A DNA stretch of 64,000 nt from UBA830 sp038146925 (GTDB lineage Bacteria; Pseudomonadota; Alphaproteobacteria; MPNO01; UBA830), in contig JAYQSP010000011.1 in assembly GCA_038146925.1 (NCBI GenBank), forward strand, positions 1,116,001 through 1,180,000, in the 5' to 3' direction. Below are positions 9,058 through 17,613 of the stretch, piece after piece. Position 1 is the stretch's first letter. Each line of letters starts with the position of its first letter. The notes beneath the pieces were generated by a model that worked only from the letters and a program-made list of their open reading frames with translations, had not been told where the DNA came from and made no database searches. The position numbers and the translations under genes were made by a program.

Positions 9058-10208
9058 CGGCCCGGCAGCCTCACACGGTTATTGTACCAGTTCATGAAGG
9101 CGGCGATGGTCAGTGAGATCAGCAGGTACACCGCCATGACCAGGAGCATGGCCTCCATCTCACGGCCGGTCTGGTTGAGCGTGATGCCTCCGAGTGTCGC
9201 CACCAGGTCCATGTAGCCGATGGCGATGGCGAGTGACGAATTCTTGGTCAGGTCCAGATAGGACGAGGTCAGTGGCGGCACGATGACTCGCATGGCCTGG
9301 GGCAGCACGATCAGTCGCAGGATGCGGATGCGCGGAAGGCCCAGAGATCGCGCCGCGTCGGTCTGGCCGCAGTCGACCGACATGATCCCGGCGCGGACGT
9401 TCTCGGCGATGAATCCCGACGTGTAGAACGCGAGCGCCCATGTCAGGGCTACCAGTTCGGGGATTAGCGAGAGTCCGCCCTGGTAATTGAAACCTCTCAG
9501 TGCCGGGGTTTCGAACCGGATCGGATTGCCGGCGAGAAAGAACGCGATGGCGGCGAGGGCCACACTGAATACGACGCCGGCCACTGCGACCGACAGGCGC
9601 CGGGCCGGGGTATCGCGCTGCCGGCGGCACAGGAGCCATGTCGCGCCTAACCCGGCGAAGAAGACGGCGAGCACGTACAGAAACCCGACTTCGAATAACG
9701 GTTTCGGCACATAGACACCGCGATTTGTCAGGAAGACCGAGTCAGCGATGGAAAGCGCCTGCCGGGGGTGGGGCAGGGTGTTTATGATAATCCCGTGCCA
9801 CAGCAGGATCAGCAAAAGGACGGGTGTATTGCGGGTGAATTCCACATAGGCGGACGCAAGGCGGGACACCAGCCAGTTCTCAGACAGCCGCAATGCGCCA
9901 ACTGCAAACCCCAGGATCGTTGCCAGGATGATACCGATCGCCGCGACAAGGAACGTATTGAGCAATCCGACAAGTGCCGCCCGCAAATGAGTAGACTGCG
10001 CACTGTAATCGATCAGCGTCTGATTGATATCGTAATTGGCGGGCAGCTCCCACAGGAAACCAAAACCAAAGGTTTTGTCGAGCGCCGCGAAATTTGCGGC
10101 GACGTTGCCGAGCAGCCAGGCGATCAGCGCGAATATCAGCAGCACCCCGCCGATCTGCAGCGCGACGAAACGCGTCGATTCCTGACGCCAGATGGCGAGG
10201 GCTGTCAT
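9054..10208 (-). CDS. aapQ: General L-amino-acid ABC transporter permease
   Basis: A 384-residue permease partner of AapM. It shows the early motif FLWELPANYDINQTLIDYS, characteristic of AapQ, then a helix-rich region and a late EAA-type loop FIAENVRAGIMSVDCGQTDA with SLGLPRIRILRLIVLPQAMR. The gene lies 15 bases after aapJ and overlaps aapM by four bases. With AapM it forms the heterodimeric membrane channel for broad-specificity amino-acid uptake. Confidence 0.93.
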   Translation of the reverse strand: MTALAIWRQESTRFVALQIGGVLLIFALIAWLLGNVAANFAALDKTFGFGFLWELPANYDINQTLIDYSAQSTHLRAALVGLLNTFLVAAIGIILATILGFAVGALRLSENWLVSRLASAYVEFTRNTPVLLLILLWHGIIINTLPHPRQALSIADSVFLTNRGVYVPKPLFEVGFLYVLAVFFAGLGATWLLCRRQRDTPARRLSVAVAGVVFSVALAAIAFFLAGNPIRFETPALRGFNYQGGLSLIPELVALTWALAFYTSGFIAENVRAGIMSVDCGQTDAARSLGLPRIRILRLIVLPQAMRVIVPPLTSSYLDLTKNSSLAIAIGYMDLVATLGGITLNQTGREMEAMLLVMAVYLLISLTIAAFMNWYNNRVRLPGR

Positions 10209-10223
10209 GCGGTCGGCAACGGC

Positions 10224-11237
10224 CTATCTGAATGGCGGCGCGTACATCAGGCCGCCCCGGGTCCACATACCGTTTAACCCGCGGGCGATGCCCAGCGGCG
10301 TGTCGGGTCCCAGATTGCGGCCGAACACCTCACCGTAATTGCCGACCTGCGCGATGATTTTGACCACCCAGTCCGGAGCAAGGCCCAGCCGGGCGCGCCC
10401 CTGCAGTTCCGATTTGCCGAGCAGGCGCGCGATTTCGGGATTGGATGTGCCGGTTGCCAGTTTCCGGACATTCGCCGAAGAGACGCCTTGTTCCTCTGCC
10501 GCGATCAGGGCGTTCAGTGTCCAGCGTACGATATCCGCCCACTGATCGTCGCCCTGGCGGACGACCGGACCCAGCGGTTCCTTGGAGATGATCTCGGGTA
10601 AAACGACGTGTGCTTCCGGATTGTCCGTCGCGACCCGGGTGGCGGCGAGACCCGACGCGTCTGTCGTATAAACGTCGCACCGCCCGGCCAGATAGTTGGT
10701 GAGCGCTTCGCTGTTGGTTTCGACGGGGACCGGCTGGTAAGTCATCTTGTTGGCGCGGAAATAGTCCGACAGGTTGAGCTCCGTGGTCGTGCCGGTCTGA
10801 ATGCAGACCGAGGCGCCGGAGAGCTCCTTCGCGGATTTGATTCCGAGCTTCTTCGGAATCATGAAACCCTGACCGTCGTAATAGTTCACGCCGATGAACG
10901 TCAGTTGCAGATCGACGTCTCGGCTGAACGTCCAGGTCGTATTGCGGGACAACACGTCGATCTCGCGGGAGCGGAGCGCCGTAAACCGGGTTTTGCCCGT
11001 CAGGTTGGTGAATTTCACCTTGTCGGCGTCGCCGAAAACCGCGGCGGCGACCGCGCGGCAGAAATCGACGTCAAAGCCCCGCCAGACGCCTTTGTCGTCG
11101 GGGGCCGCAAAACCGACCAGGCCGGTGTTAATTCCGCATTGCAGGTGGCCCCGGGCGCGGACCTCGTCCAGCGTCGCTGCATTTGCGTGACCGGCCAGCA
11201 AGAGACCGGCGGCGGCAATTCCCAGAATTCTTTTCAT
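10224..11237 (-). CDS. aapJ: General L-amino-acid ABC transporter periplasmic binding protein
   Basis: First gene of the aapJQMP operon. Starting at the ATG at 11235-11237 gives a clean signal peptide (MKRILGIAAAGLLLAGHANA, cut after ANA) and a GGGAGC ribosome binding site. An in-frame ATG seven codons upstream lacks one, so I reject it. The mature protein shows VRARGHLQCGINTGLVGF, FDVDFCRAVAAAVFGD, and LSRNTTWTFSRD, hallmarks of the AapJ branch of family 3 binding proteins. It captures amino acids in the periplasm and delivers them to AapQM. Confidence 0.94.
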   Translation of the reverse strand: MKRILGIAAAGLLLAGHANAATLDEVRARGHLQCGINTGLVGFAAPDDKGVWRGFDVDFCRAVAAAVFGDADKVKFTNLTGKTRFTALRSREIDVLSRNTTWTFSRDVDLQLTFIGVNYYDGQGFMIPKKLGIKSAKELSGASVCIQTGTTTELNLSDYFRANKMTYQPVPVETNSEALTNYLAGRCDVYTTDASGLAATRVATDNPEAHVVLPEIISKEPLGPVVRQGDDQWADIVRWTLNALIAAEEQGVSSANVRKLATGTSNPEIARLLGKSELQGRARLGLAPDWVVKIIAQVGNYGEVFGRNLGPDTPLGIARGLNGMWTRGGLMYAPPFR

Positions 11238-11302
11238 GGCGCTAGCTCCCAATATCATGGGGAGAGTTTACAGCTTCGGAACCGAAGCGCCATGGGGCGT
11301 AA

Positions 11303-12295
11303 TCAGGCTGCGGCAGACAGCTGGCCCCTGTTGTGCGGCTGCATCAGAGAGTTTTCCGGTCCGCGCGGAATGATACCATCCCAGCCGATCGGACCGGCTT
11401 TGCCGAACGTGCCCGCCTTCATGCCGTCGATGTCGCTGGCCTCCGCGATCCCGGGCGTCTGATACAGTTCGCGCAGGTAATTCGACAGGTTGGGGTAATC
11501 AACGATGCGTTTCAGATTGCAGCGGTAGCCCACGAAATAGATTGGGTCGAAGCGGATCAGGTTGGGGTACAGACGCCAGTCCGCTTCCGTGATTCTGTCG
11601 CCGACCAGGTAGCGTTGTCGTCCCAGACGTTCTTCGAGCGCGTCAAGCGCTTCGAACAGTTTTTCGAACGCCTCGTCGTAGGCTTCCTGCGATTTAGAGC
11701 GGCCGCAGCGATTGACGCCGTTATTAATGTTTTCCAGCACGAAATGGTTCATCGCGTCGATCTCGGCGCGAAGCTCTTCGGGGTAGAGTTCAGGGGTCGG
11801 CGGTGCGATGTCCGCGAATGCCGTATCGAACATCCGGATGATCTCGGCGGATTCGTTGCTGACGACGGTCTGGGTCCGCGTGTCCCAGAGGGTAGGGACC
11901 GTGACGCGGGTCGTGCAGTCCGGGTCCGACAGGGTATAGATTTCGTGAAGCCAAATCGCGGAGTGGCTCGTCCCCGGTACCTTGTGGCCCGCTTCGCCGA
12001 ACCCCCAACCCTGTCCGCCGACCTCCATGTCGGTGTTCACCAGAGCGATCATGTCTTCCAGCTTCTTGACGACGCGATAGAGCACGGCGCGATGGGCCCA
12101 CGGACAGCTGGCCGCTGCGTACAAAACATAGCGTCCGGCTTCCGCTTTGAAACCGTCGGTGCCGGACGGACCGGCCGAACCGTCGGTCGTCACCCAGTTG
12201 CGAAAAAGCGAAGGCTGTTTGTTGTAGGCGCCGCGCTCATCGATTTCGACGAGGAATTCTTCGTCGGTCCATTGACCGTTCTGCAGGTGTCCCAT
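11303..12295 (-). CDS. Glutathionyl-hydroquinone reductase (Xi-class GST, ECM4/YqjG family)
   Basis: A 330-residue enzyme that reduces glutathionyl-hydroquinones to hydroquinones with glutathione. The catalytic Cys lies in SCPWAHR (about residue 64), followed by the GWGFGEAGHKVPGTSHSAIWLHEIYTL type region and a C-terminal helical domain with GDRITEADWRLYPNLIRFD. Length and motifs fit the family closely. Such enzymes commonly support breakdown of quinones and chlorinated phenols, which would suit the HpaB-type hydroxylase nearby, but no operon link is visible. Confidence 0.9.
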   Translation of the reverse strand: MGHLQNGQWTDEEFLVEIDERGAYNKQPSLFRNWVTTDGSAGPSGTDGFKAEAGRYVLYAAASCPWAHRAVLYRVVKKLEDMIALVNTDMEVGGQGWGFGEAGHKVPGTSHSAIWLHEIYTLSDPDCTTRVTVPTLWDTRTQTVVSNESAEIIRMFDTAFADIAPPTPELYPEELRAEIDAMNHFVLENINNGVNRCGRSKSQEAYDEAFEKLFEALDALEERLGRQRYLVGDRITEADWRLYPNLIRFDPIYFVGYRCNLKRIVDYPNLSNYLRELYQTPGIAEASDIDGMKAGTFGKAGPIGWDGIIPRGPENSLMQPHNRGQLSAAA

Positions 12296-12384
12296 GGTCT
12301 ATCCCTGAAGCTTCACGGCGTTTCTTGTCGTGGCCGCCGGGAGAAATCCGGCGGATGAACTGATGCACTATGTTTCTGCGCTAT

Positions 12385-13566
12385 TTACTTCACGTCCGCG
12401 AACAAACTGTCAATATTTTCGGCCGGCGGCGGCGCGCCTTTGCGCAGTTCGCGCGCCCGGTTCTGGAACCAGGCAGACCGGACCGCTGCGTAGTAATCAA
12501 GGGAGCCTTTGCGCAGTTCGGCCAGCTCGTCGAGCACGGCTTCCCGGCCGACGACCGTTTCAGCCGCTTTCATATAGAGCCGGGTTTCGAGTTCCAGAAA
12601 ATAGGATATCGGATTGAGGAAGGAATCCACGCCTTTGCCGACGGCGTCCCGCGCTGTCGCCGGGCCGAAGAAAGGCAGCATCACGTATGGACCGGACTCT
12701 ACGCCGTAGCTGTGCAGCGTTTGACCGAAATCGGCAGGATGTTCGGACAGGTCCAGCCGCTCGGCAACTTCGAAAAAACCGAAAACACCGGCGGTGGAAT
12801 TCACGACAAATCGGCCAAGAGATATCCCGGCGTTTTCAAAGTCGCCCTGTAGCAGGTCATTGATCGCGACCACGGGTTCGTTGAAGTTTTCGAAAAAGTT
12901 CCGTCCCATATCGCGGACGAATTCCGGCATGATGAAACGGTATGTCTTCGCGATCGGCACCATGATGTAGGAGTCGAGGAAATCGTTGAACGCGAAGACG
13001 GCACGATTGATGTCCTCCAGCGGGTCGCGGTTGCCGGGGCTCTCTTCCATAAGTTCCGCTGCGACGGCGTCCGCTTCGCTCAGTTCGGAACCTGCTTGCG
13101 GGATGTCGAGCCGCCGCGGGGCGACGGCCTGTTGATGGGACGTTCCTGCCGTCACCGCTGCCGGCGGTGCGCGCGGGGCTTGGGGGGGCGCCATGCGGGG
13201 GAAGGCGAGGGCGAGGTTCGAGCGTATCTCGTTGCTTAGTTCGGGCGCGGTCTGAAGCGCCAGAGCGGTTGCTTCGTGCGCGGTTGAAGGGTCGCGCGAA
13301 ATCGAATCCATTACCGCTTGGGCGATCATCGATGCAGTGACCCGTCGGTCCAGGGATTGGGAGACTGCCGACAGATGCGGATCGCCCGACAGTTTCTGCA
13401 TTTGCTGTTGGCGCTGGGCATTGGCGCGCCACGTATCCGCTGTGGTCTGTATACGCTGCTGAATATCCGGCGAGACGGCGGCCTGGACGGTCCCGCTGAA
13501 CACAAGATAGAAAAGGCAGAGAGCCAATCCGGCAGGCGTCGCGTATCGTGAGACGGAAAATTTCAT
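12385..13566 (-). CDS. mlaA: MlaA (VacJ) family outer-membrane phospholipid-retention protein with long N-terminal extension
   Basis: I place the start at 13566 (MKFSVSRYATPAGL), which gives a signal peptide ending at VQA. An upstream in-frame ATG at 13602 is possible. Residues about 30-185 form a low-complexity extension (Gln-, Ala- and Pro-rich, with PPQAPRAPPAA). The MlaA domain then starts at DPLEDINRAVFAFNDFLD and runs through FFENFNEPVVAINDLLQG, FVVNSTAGVFGFFEVAE and DFGQTLHSYGV. MlaA sits in the outer membrane and removes misplaced phospholipids, passing them to MlaC. I see no lipobox Cys at the signal cleavage site. It lies 97 bases downstream of mlaC on the same strand. Confidence 0.88.
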   Translation of the reverse strand: MKFSVSRYATPAGLALCLFYLVFSGTVQAAVSPDIQQRIQTTADTWRANAQRQQQMQKLSGDPHLSAVSQSLDRRVTASMIAQAVMDSISRDPSTAHEATALALQTAPELSNEIRSNLALAFPRMAPPQAPRAPPAAVTAGTSHQQAVAPRRLDIPQAGSELSEADAVAAELMEESPGNRDPLEDINRAVFAFNDFLDSYIMVPIAKTYRFIMPEFVRDMGRNFFENFNEPVVAINDLLQGDFENAGISLGRFVVNSTAGVFGFFEVAERLDLSEHPADFGQTLHSYGVESGPYVMLPFFGPATARDAVGKGVDSFLNPISYFLELETRLYMKAAETVVGREAVLDELAELRKGSLDYYAAVRSAWFQNRARELRKGAPPPAENIDSLFADVK

Positions 13567-13663
13567 GGATAGCGGCAGCCGGACTCTCTGTGCTTCGGGC
13601 ATGAATTCAAAATGACGATCGACCTTAACACGAGCCGGTGGTCCGGCTCAAAACAAGGTTGGA

Positions 13664-14335
13664 TCAGTTTTTCAGACCAGCCTCTTTGACAGTCGCCGTT
13701 CGGACGCGAAGATCTTCTATCAGCCCGTCCATACCTTTTCGGCGAATGACGGAAGAGAATTCCTGGCGTTGCGTGATCGCCATGCTGATTCCTTCGACCA
13801 TGACGTCTATGATCCGGTGTTCGCCTTCGAATTTCCGAACCCGCCAGTCCGCATCGACCATTGCGCCACCGCCGGGGCGCGCGATGCGGGTCCGGACGAC
13901 TACGTCCCTGGCGCCGGCCCGGCGTTGCGCGACGATTTCGAACGTTTCGCCGGAATATCCCCGCAATCTGGATGCGTATGTCTTGATGACGTACTGGCGG
14001 AAAAAGGACAGGTACTGTCGGCGCTGCAAGGCGGTGGCGTTGTTCCAATGGCGCCCGAGCGCGAAACGGGCGATGTAATCAAGATTGAAGCCGGTGACCA
14101 AAAGGTCGCCGAAACCCTCGGCGCGCTGCTTGGCGGTAAGCGTCTCGGCGCTCAGCAGGTGGATAGCGCGGTCTCCGAGATTTCTGATAAAGCGCGATTC
14201 TGACGATTGCGGATGGACCGTATCCGCAAAGGCGCCGCCGCTAAAAAGGCCCGCGGCCACAAGGATCGGAGCAAGGGTTCTGACCAACAGGGAGGACATA
14301 TTCTCAAATCCGTTTTTCCGGTGTTCGGTTCCCAT
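13664..14335 (-). CDS. mlaC: MlaC/Ttg2D family periplasmic phospholipid-binding protein
   Basis: A 223-residue exported protein (211 if the ATG at 14299, MSSLLVRTLAPILVAAG, is used, which begins directly at the signal peptide). The mature part shows FNLDYIARFALGRHWNNATALQRRQYLSFFRQYV, read across residues about 85-120, the core helix of the Tgt2/MlaC family. It carries phospholipid between MlaA and the inner-membrane MlaFEDB complex, whose genes are not in this window. Neither candidate start has a clear Shine-Dalgarno. Confidence 0.88.
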   Translation of the reverse strand: MGTEHRKNGFENMSSLLVRTLAPILVAAGLFSGGAFADTVHPQSSESRFIRNLGDRAIHLLSAETLTAKQRAEGFGDLLVTGFNLDYIARFALGRHWNNATALQRRQYLSFFRQYVIKTYASRLRGYSGETFEIVAQRRAGARDVVVRTRIARPGGGAMVDADWRVRKFEGEHRIIDVMVEGISMAITQRQEFSSVIRRKGMDGLIEDLRVRTATVKEAGLKN

Positions 14336-14486
14336 GATCTTAGAGCTGATGTCGAGAGTCTGTGATCGACATCACGCAGATGCCTCGGAGGCTGCCGAAA
14401 CCCGCTCGGATTGTCTAATCCGTGTTCAGAATCCGTTAACCGGCGCGGGCAATACTCGACCATCTGGATAATTTAGGGTTCTTGCG

Positions 14487-14747
14487 ATGACGCATTTTCT
14501 TTCCACGGACGAAAACCCGGATGATTACAAGCTGGAAGATATCCTTTCGATCATCCATCAGGACATCATCCACCGTGCCGGCAAGATTGCCGGCGACAAC
14601 CGGCCGGAGGCCCGTCGTGTAATTGCGAATAACATGCGCATTCTCGACAAGCTGACCGATTGCATTGAGCTGGCCGAAGATTCGACGGATACCCTGAACC
14701 GGTCGTTCGGTCAGTCCGGCAAGGCACCGCGAATAGGCGCCGCCTGA
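14487..14747 (+). CDS. Small hypothetical protein
   Basis: An 86-residue acidic, largely helical protein (MTHFLSTDENPDDYKLEDIL) without signal peptide, membrane segment or cysteine. It ends in a short flexible tail. I do not recognise a family. It is transcribed divergently from mlaC and converges on yciB with a short gap. Codon use looks like its neighbours, which supports a real gene. Its place between envelope genes gives no firm functional hint. Confidence 0.65.
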   Translation: MTHFLSTDENPDDYKLEDILSIIHQDIIHRAGKIAGDNRPEARRVIANNMRILDKLTDCIELAEDSTDTLNRSFGQSGKAPRIGAA

Positions 14748-14758
14748 CAATTGGCGGA

Positions 14759-15340
14759 TCAGCTTTCTGGATCGTCTATTTTGTAGCGGTTTAGAACCGG
14801 CACCTGCGTCATGCTGAATGCCAGCGTCAGCGCAATGCTTCCGAATACCTTGAAATTGACCCAGAACTCTTCCGATTGCGTACGCCAGACGATTTCGTTC
14901 ACTACGGCCATCGCAATAAAGAACAATCCGAAATTGCGGGTCAGGATCCGCCAGCCGGGATCCGTCATCGGCCAGGCTGACCCCATCACCGGTTTCAGCA
15001 GCGTTTTTCCGAATAAGAGCCCGCCCAGCAGAATCAGCGCCAGCAGGGCCTGAACGATCGTCGGTTTCATCTTGATGAACGTGTCGTCGTTGAAGATCAG
15101 CGTCAGCGCGCCGAAAATCCCGACGATCACCGCCGTGACCACCGGCATGATCGGCACCCGCCGGTTCACGGCAAGAGATACGGCGAGCGCCACCGCCGTC
15201 GCCGCCATCAGGGCGGCCGTCGCGGCATACAAATCTCCGAGATAATAGGCGGCCAGAAAAATCGCCAGCGGCCCGTATTCGGTTGCCGGCTTCAGCCAAC
15301 CGTTTGATGTCTTTGTCTCTTCGGGAACGATCTCGGTCAT
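14759..15340 (-). CDS. yciB: Inner-membrane-spanning protein YciB (septation protein A family)
   Basis: A 193-residue polytopic membrane protein with about five to six hydrophobic helices. Diagnostic stretches are EYGPLAIFLAAYYLGDLYAA, KPTIVQALLALILLGGLLFG and WRTQSEEFWVNFKVFG. The family affects cell-envelope integrity and intracellular septation. The end, FSMTQVPVLNRYKIDDPES, is slightly longer than in short family members but normal for alphaproteobacteria. It stands alone between the small gene at 14487 and the divergent polysaccharide export gene. Confidence 0.9.
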   Translation of the reverse strand: MTEIVPEETKTSNGWLKPATEYGPLAIFLAAYYLGDLYAATAALMAATAVALAVSLAVNRRVPIMPVVTAVIVGIFGALTLIFNDDTFIKMKPTIVQALLALILLGGLLFGKTLLKPVMGSAWPMTDPGWRILTRNFGLFFIAMAVVNEIVWRTQSEEFWVNFKVFGSIALTLAFSMTQVPVLNRYKIDDPES

Positions 15341-15472
15341 GTGAGGCTACTACTACGTCTGATGCCGGTTCTAAACAACCCGATGTTGGTTAACCGATCA
15401 TTAAACATGCCGATCCAATATAGGGCGTGCCGTTCGGGAGACATAGGACGGCGCGACATGGGGGAACGCCGA

Positions 15473-16021
15473 ATGCGATTTTATCTTATCGTTGCGATGA
15501 TCTGTTTCATGACTGCCGCCGCGTCGGCGGCCGAGGACGTTGGGCGTACGCAATCGGTTAAGGACATTTACACGCTGGGGTCCGGAGACCGCGTGCGGGT
15601 AACGGTTTACGGCGAAAGCGATCTTTCCGGCGAATTCGATATCAGCGGTTCCGGGGAAATCGCGTACCCGCTTGTCGGCGAAGTCGAGGCGAGCGGCAAG
15701 ACAGTGCGCGAACTCGAGAAACTGGTGGCGATGAAGCTGCGTGACGGCTACCTCAAAAAACCCAAGGTGAGTATCGAGGTCGTCAATTACCGGCCGTTCT
15801 ACATACTGGGCGAGGTCAAGCGCCCGGGCAGCTATGCCTATGTCGAGGGCATGACGATCGTCAATGCCGTCGCGATGAGCGGCGGATTTACCTACCGTGC
15901 CCGCAAGGAAAACTTCTACGTTCGGCGCGCAGGTGCGCCCAAGGACAGCGAAGTTCGCGCCAGGCCGGACGACTATCTTTATCCGGGCGACGTTATCCGA
16001 GTTCCCGAACGCTTTTTCTGA
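15473..16021 (+). CDS. Polysaccharide biosynthesis/export protein (Wza-type, SLBB domain)
   Basis: I start at ATG 15473 (MRFYLIVAMICFMTAAASA), which yields a signal peptide and follows GGGGGAACGCCG. The open frame extends further upstream but without export signal. The mature protein, about 163 residues, has the poly_export domain (YTLGSGDRVRVTVYGESDLS, IAYPLVGEVEASGKTVRELE) and one SLBB domain (FYILGEVKRPGSYAYVEGMT). It is the short form of the outer-membrane auxiliary family that helps secrete exopolysaccharide. No glycosyltransferase or polymerase gene lies nearby, only the TPR-like gene seven bases downstream. Confidence 0.88.
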   Translation: MRFYLIVAMICFMTAAASAAEDVGRTQSVKDIYTLGSGDRVRVTVYGESDLSGEFDISGSGEIAYPLVGEVEASGKTVRELEKLVAMKLRDGYLKKPKVSIEVVNYRPFYILGEVKRPGSYAYVEGMTIVNAVAMSGGFTYRARKENFYVRRAGAPKDSEVRARPDDYLYPGDVIRVPERFF

Positions 16022-16028
16022 TCCGTAA

Positions 16029-16493
16029 GTGCCGTTTCGCTTTCGCCGGATGAGTTCCGTCCTGATGGGCGCGCTGGGTCTGGCTTTGCTGGCGATCGGC
16101 ATCCCGCGACTGCCGGCGGAAATCGTCGATGTGCCGGGGAACGGCGCCGCGTCGGCCTTGGCGGACGGCGTTTATGTAAATCCCAAAATAGCCGAATTGG
16201 TTCTCGAGACGCGTTTGGACAGCCTGTCTCGGGATGCAAACGCGCGGCGCTGGTTCGCAGCCGCGCGGGCGCACATGGTTTCCGGCAACCCGAGGGGCGC
16301 GGCGGAGTCATTCGAAGAAGGCCTGCGTTTAGCGCCGGGAAACGGGGTGGTCTGGGCCGAATATGCCCTGGCACTGCTGAAATCCGGAGATCGGGCGAAG
16401 GCCCGGCAAGCTCGCGAATATTCAATGGTGCGCGCGCCGCACGACCCACGGGCCCGGAGTTTGCGCCGTTTAATGGATCGACAACGGAAGTGA
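16029..16493 (+). CDS. Membrane-anchored TPR-like protein
   Basis: A 154-residue protein beginning at GTG 16029, or at ATG 16050 (MSSVLMGALGLALLAIG), which begins directly at the hydrophobic N-terminal anchor or signal. Residues about 78-145 look like two tetratricopeptide repeats: RRWFAAARAHMVSGNPRGAA and VVWAEYALALLKSGDRAKA. It lies seven bases after the export gene, so the pair is probably one operon. A role in assembling the export machinery is inference. No obvious Shine-Dalgarno supports either start. Confidence 0.7.
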   Translation: MPFRFRRMSSVLMGALGLALLAIGIPRLPAEIVDVPGNGAASALADGVYVNPKIAELVLETRLDSLSRDANARRWFAAARAHMVSGNPRGAAESFEEGLRLAPGNGVVWAEYALALLKSGDRAKARQAREYSMVRAPHDPRARSLRRLMDRQRK

Positions 16494-16835
16494 TCGGCGA
16501 TTCGGCGGTGGGTGTCCTATCATTAAAGTGGGACAACGTACCTGACGGTCGCGAAATGAAGCGATGTATGAATATTTTGTGACACCGCTCGAATTGAATG
16601 GAGAAATATGAAAGGAGAAGATATATTTTTTATGTAGAGTAACAGGATGGTTTCGGGAAAATAAATGACAGTAATGTACCAGTTGTATCCTGTTCCGTTC
16701 AGTCCGATGGGCCGGGTAACTTCGCACCGCCTCCTGCGCCCGAAAAATTTTCAACGCCTTCCTTTCCGGAGGGCGTTTTGCGTTTCGAGGTGAAAATCCC
16801 GGTCTTCCGACAGTCCACCAACCGAGAGGAATTTT
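16494..16835. other. 342-base intergenic region upstream of phoH
   Basis: No coding frame is convincing here on either strand. The first half (about 16540-16680) is AT-rich compared with its surroundings and could hold promoters. The second half contains one strong hairpin with a T-run (16753-16777), described separately. The last bases form the phoH ribosome binding site (GAGGA before ATG 16836). Confidence 0.5.
16753..16777 (+). terminator. Rho-independent terminator-like hairpin upstream of phoH
   Basis: AACGCCTTCC pairs with GGAGGGCGTT around a five-base loop (TTTCC), with one G-T wobble, and is followed by TTTT. It lies 260 bases after the TPR-like gene and about 58 bases before the phoH start. 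It may end the export operon transcript, or act as a leader attenuator for phoH. Confidence 0.6.
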
Positions 16836-17570
16836 ATGGGTAAGAGATCCGCGCGTGCGCATCGCGCCGCCGCCATGGAAAGCAACGTCTGTGCCATGCC
16901 CCGCAACGGCAACTGGGACCCGCTGGAAAGCGGCACAGACAACAAGCGCTACGTACGCAACGTCCGCCCCAAAAGCGAGAACCAGGCCCGCCTGATGGAA
17001 GCGCTGCAGAATCATCACATGGTGGTGGCGCTCGGGCCCGCGGGTACAGGCAAGACTTATCTCGCGATAACGGCGGCCGTCGAAGCGCTCGAATCGAATG
17101 AGGTGGAGCGTATCGTTCTTTCCCGGCCGGCCGTCGAGGCGGGCGAAAGCATCGGCTTCCTGCCGGGGGAGGTGAACGACAAAGTCGCGCCATATATGCA
17201 GCCGCTTTACGACGCGCTGCTCGACCGCCTCGGCGGCAAACGTCTTCGGGCGCTAATGTCCAATGGCGGGATCGAGATTGCGCCCGTCGCCTTCATGCGC
17301 GGCCGTACGCTCAGCCGGTCCTTCGTCGTGATCGACGAGGCGCAGAACTGTACCTATGCGCAGTTGAAGATGCTGCTCACCCGGCTCGGCTGGAACGCGA
17401 CCATGGTCATCACCGGAGATCCGGACCAGACAGACCTGTTGCCGGAGATGTCCGGCCTGTCCGATATCGCGGAGCGTCTTGAACAGCTCTCCAACGTGTC
17501 CGTGGTGCGCATGGGGCAGAATGATATCGTCCGCCATCCGCTGGTGGGGGAAATGCTGACGGTACTCTGA
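16836..17570 (+). CDS. PhoH family ATPase
   Basis: A 244-residue cytosolic P-loop ATPase. After a variable basic N-terminus it shows KSENQARLMEAL, Walker A GPAGTGKT, PAVEAGESIGFLPG, Walker B FVVIDEAQN and TRLGWNATMVITGDP. These are the standard PhoH domain motifs. Length fits the short PhoH/PhoL-like class lacking PIN or KH domains. In many alphaproteobacteria PhoH sits with ybeY and ybeX in an RNA-maturation operon. Here it stands alone, so it may be a second, stress-related paralogue. Good GAGGA ribosome binding site. Confidence 0.9.
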   Translation: MGKRSARAHRAAAMESNVCAMPRNGNWDPLESGTDNKRYVRNVRPKSENQARLMEALQNHHMVVALGPAGTGKTYLAITAAVEALESNEVERIVLSRPAVEAGESIGFLPGEVNDKVAPYMQPLYDALLDRLGGKRLRALMSNGGIEIAPVAFMRGRTLSRSFVVIDEAQNCTYAQLKMLLTRLGWNATMVITGDPDQTDLLPEMSGLSDIAERLEQLSNVSVVRMGQNDIVRHPLVGEMLTVL

Positions 17571-17586
17571 TTTCGCAATTGCGAAA

Positions 17587-17613
17587 GGGGCGGGCGTCGG
17601 CTATGCCCGCCCC
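17587..17613 (+). terminator. GC-rich hairpin between phoH and the MaoC gene
   Basis: GGGGCGGGC and GCCCGCCCC form a perfect nine-base-pair stem around a nine-base loop, 17 bases after the phoH stop. No T-run follows. The stem ends exactly at the base before the ATG at 17614. It may weakly end phoH transcription or control translation of the next gene. Confidence 0.5.
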
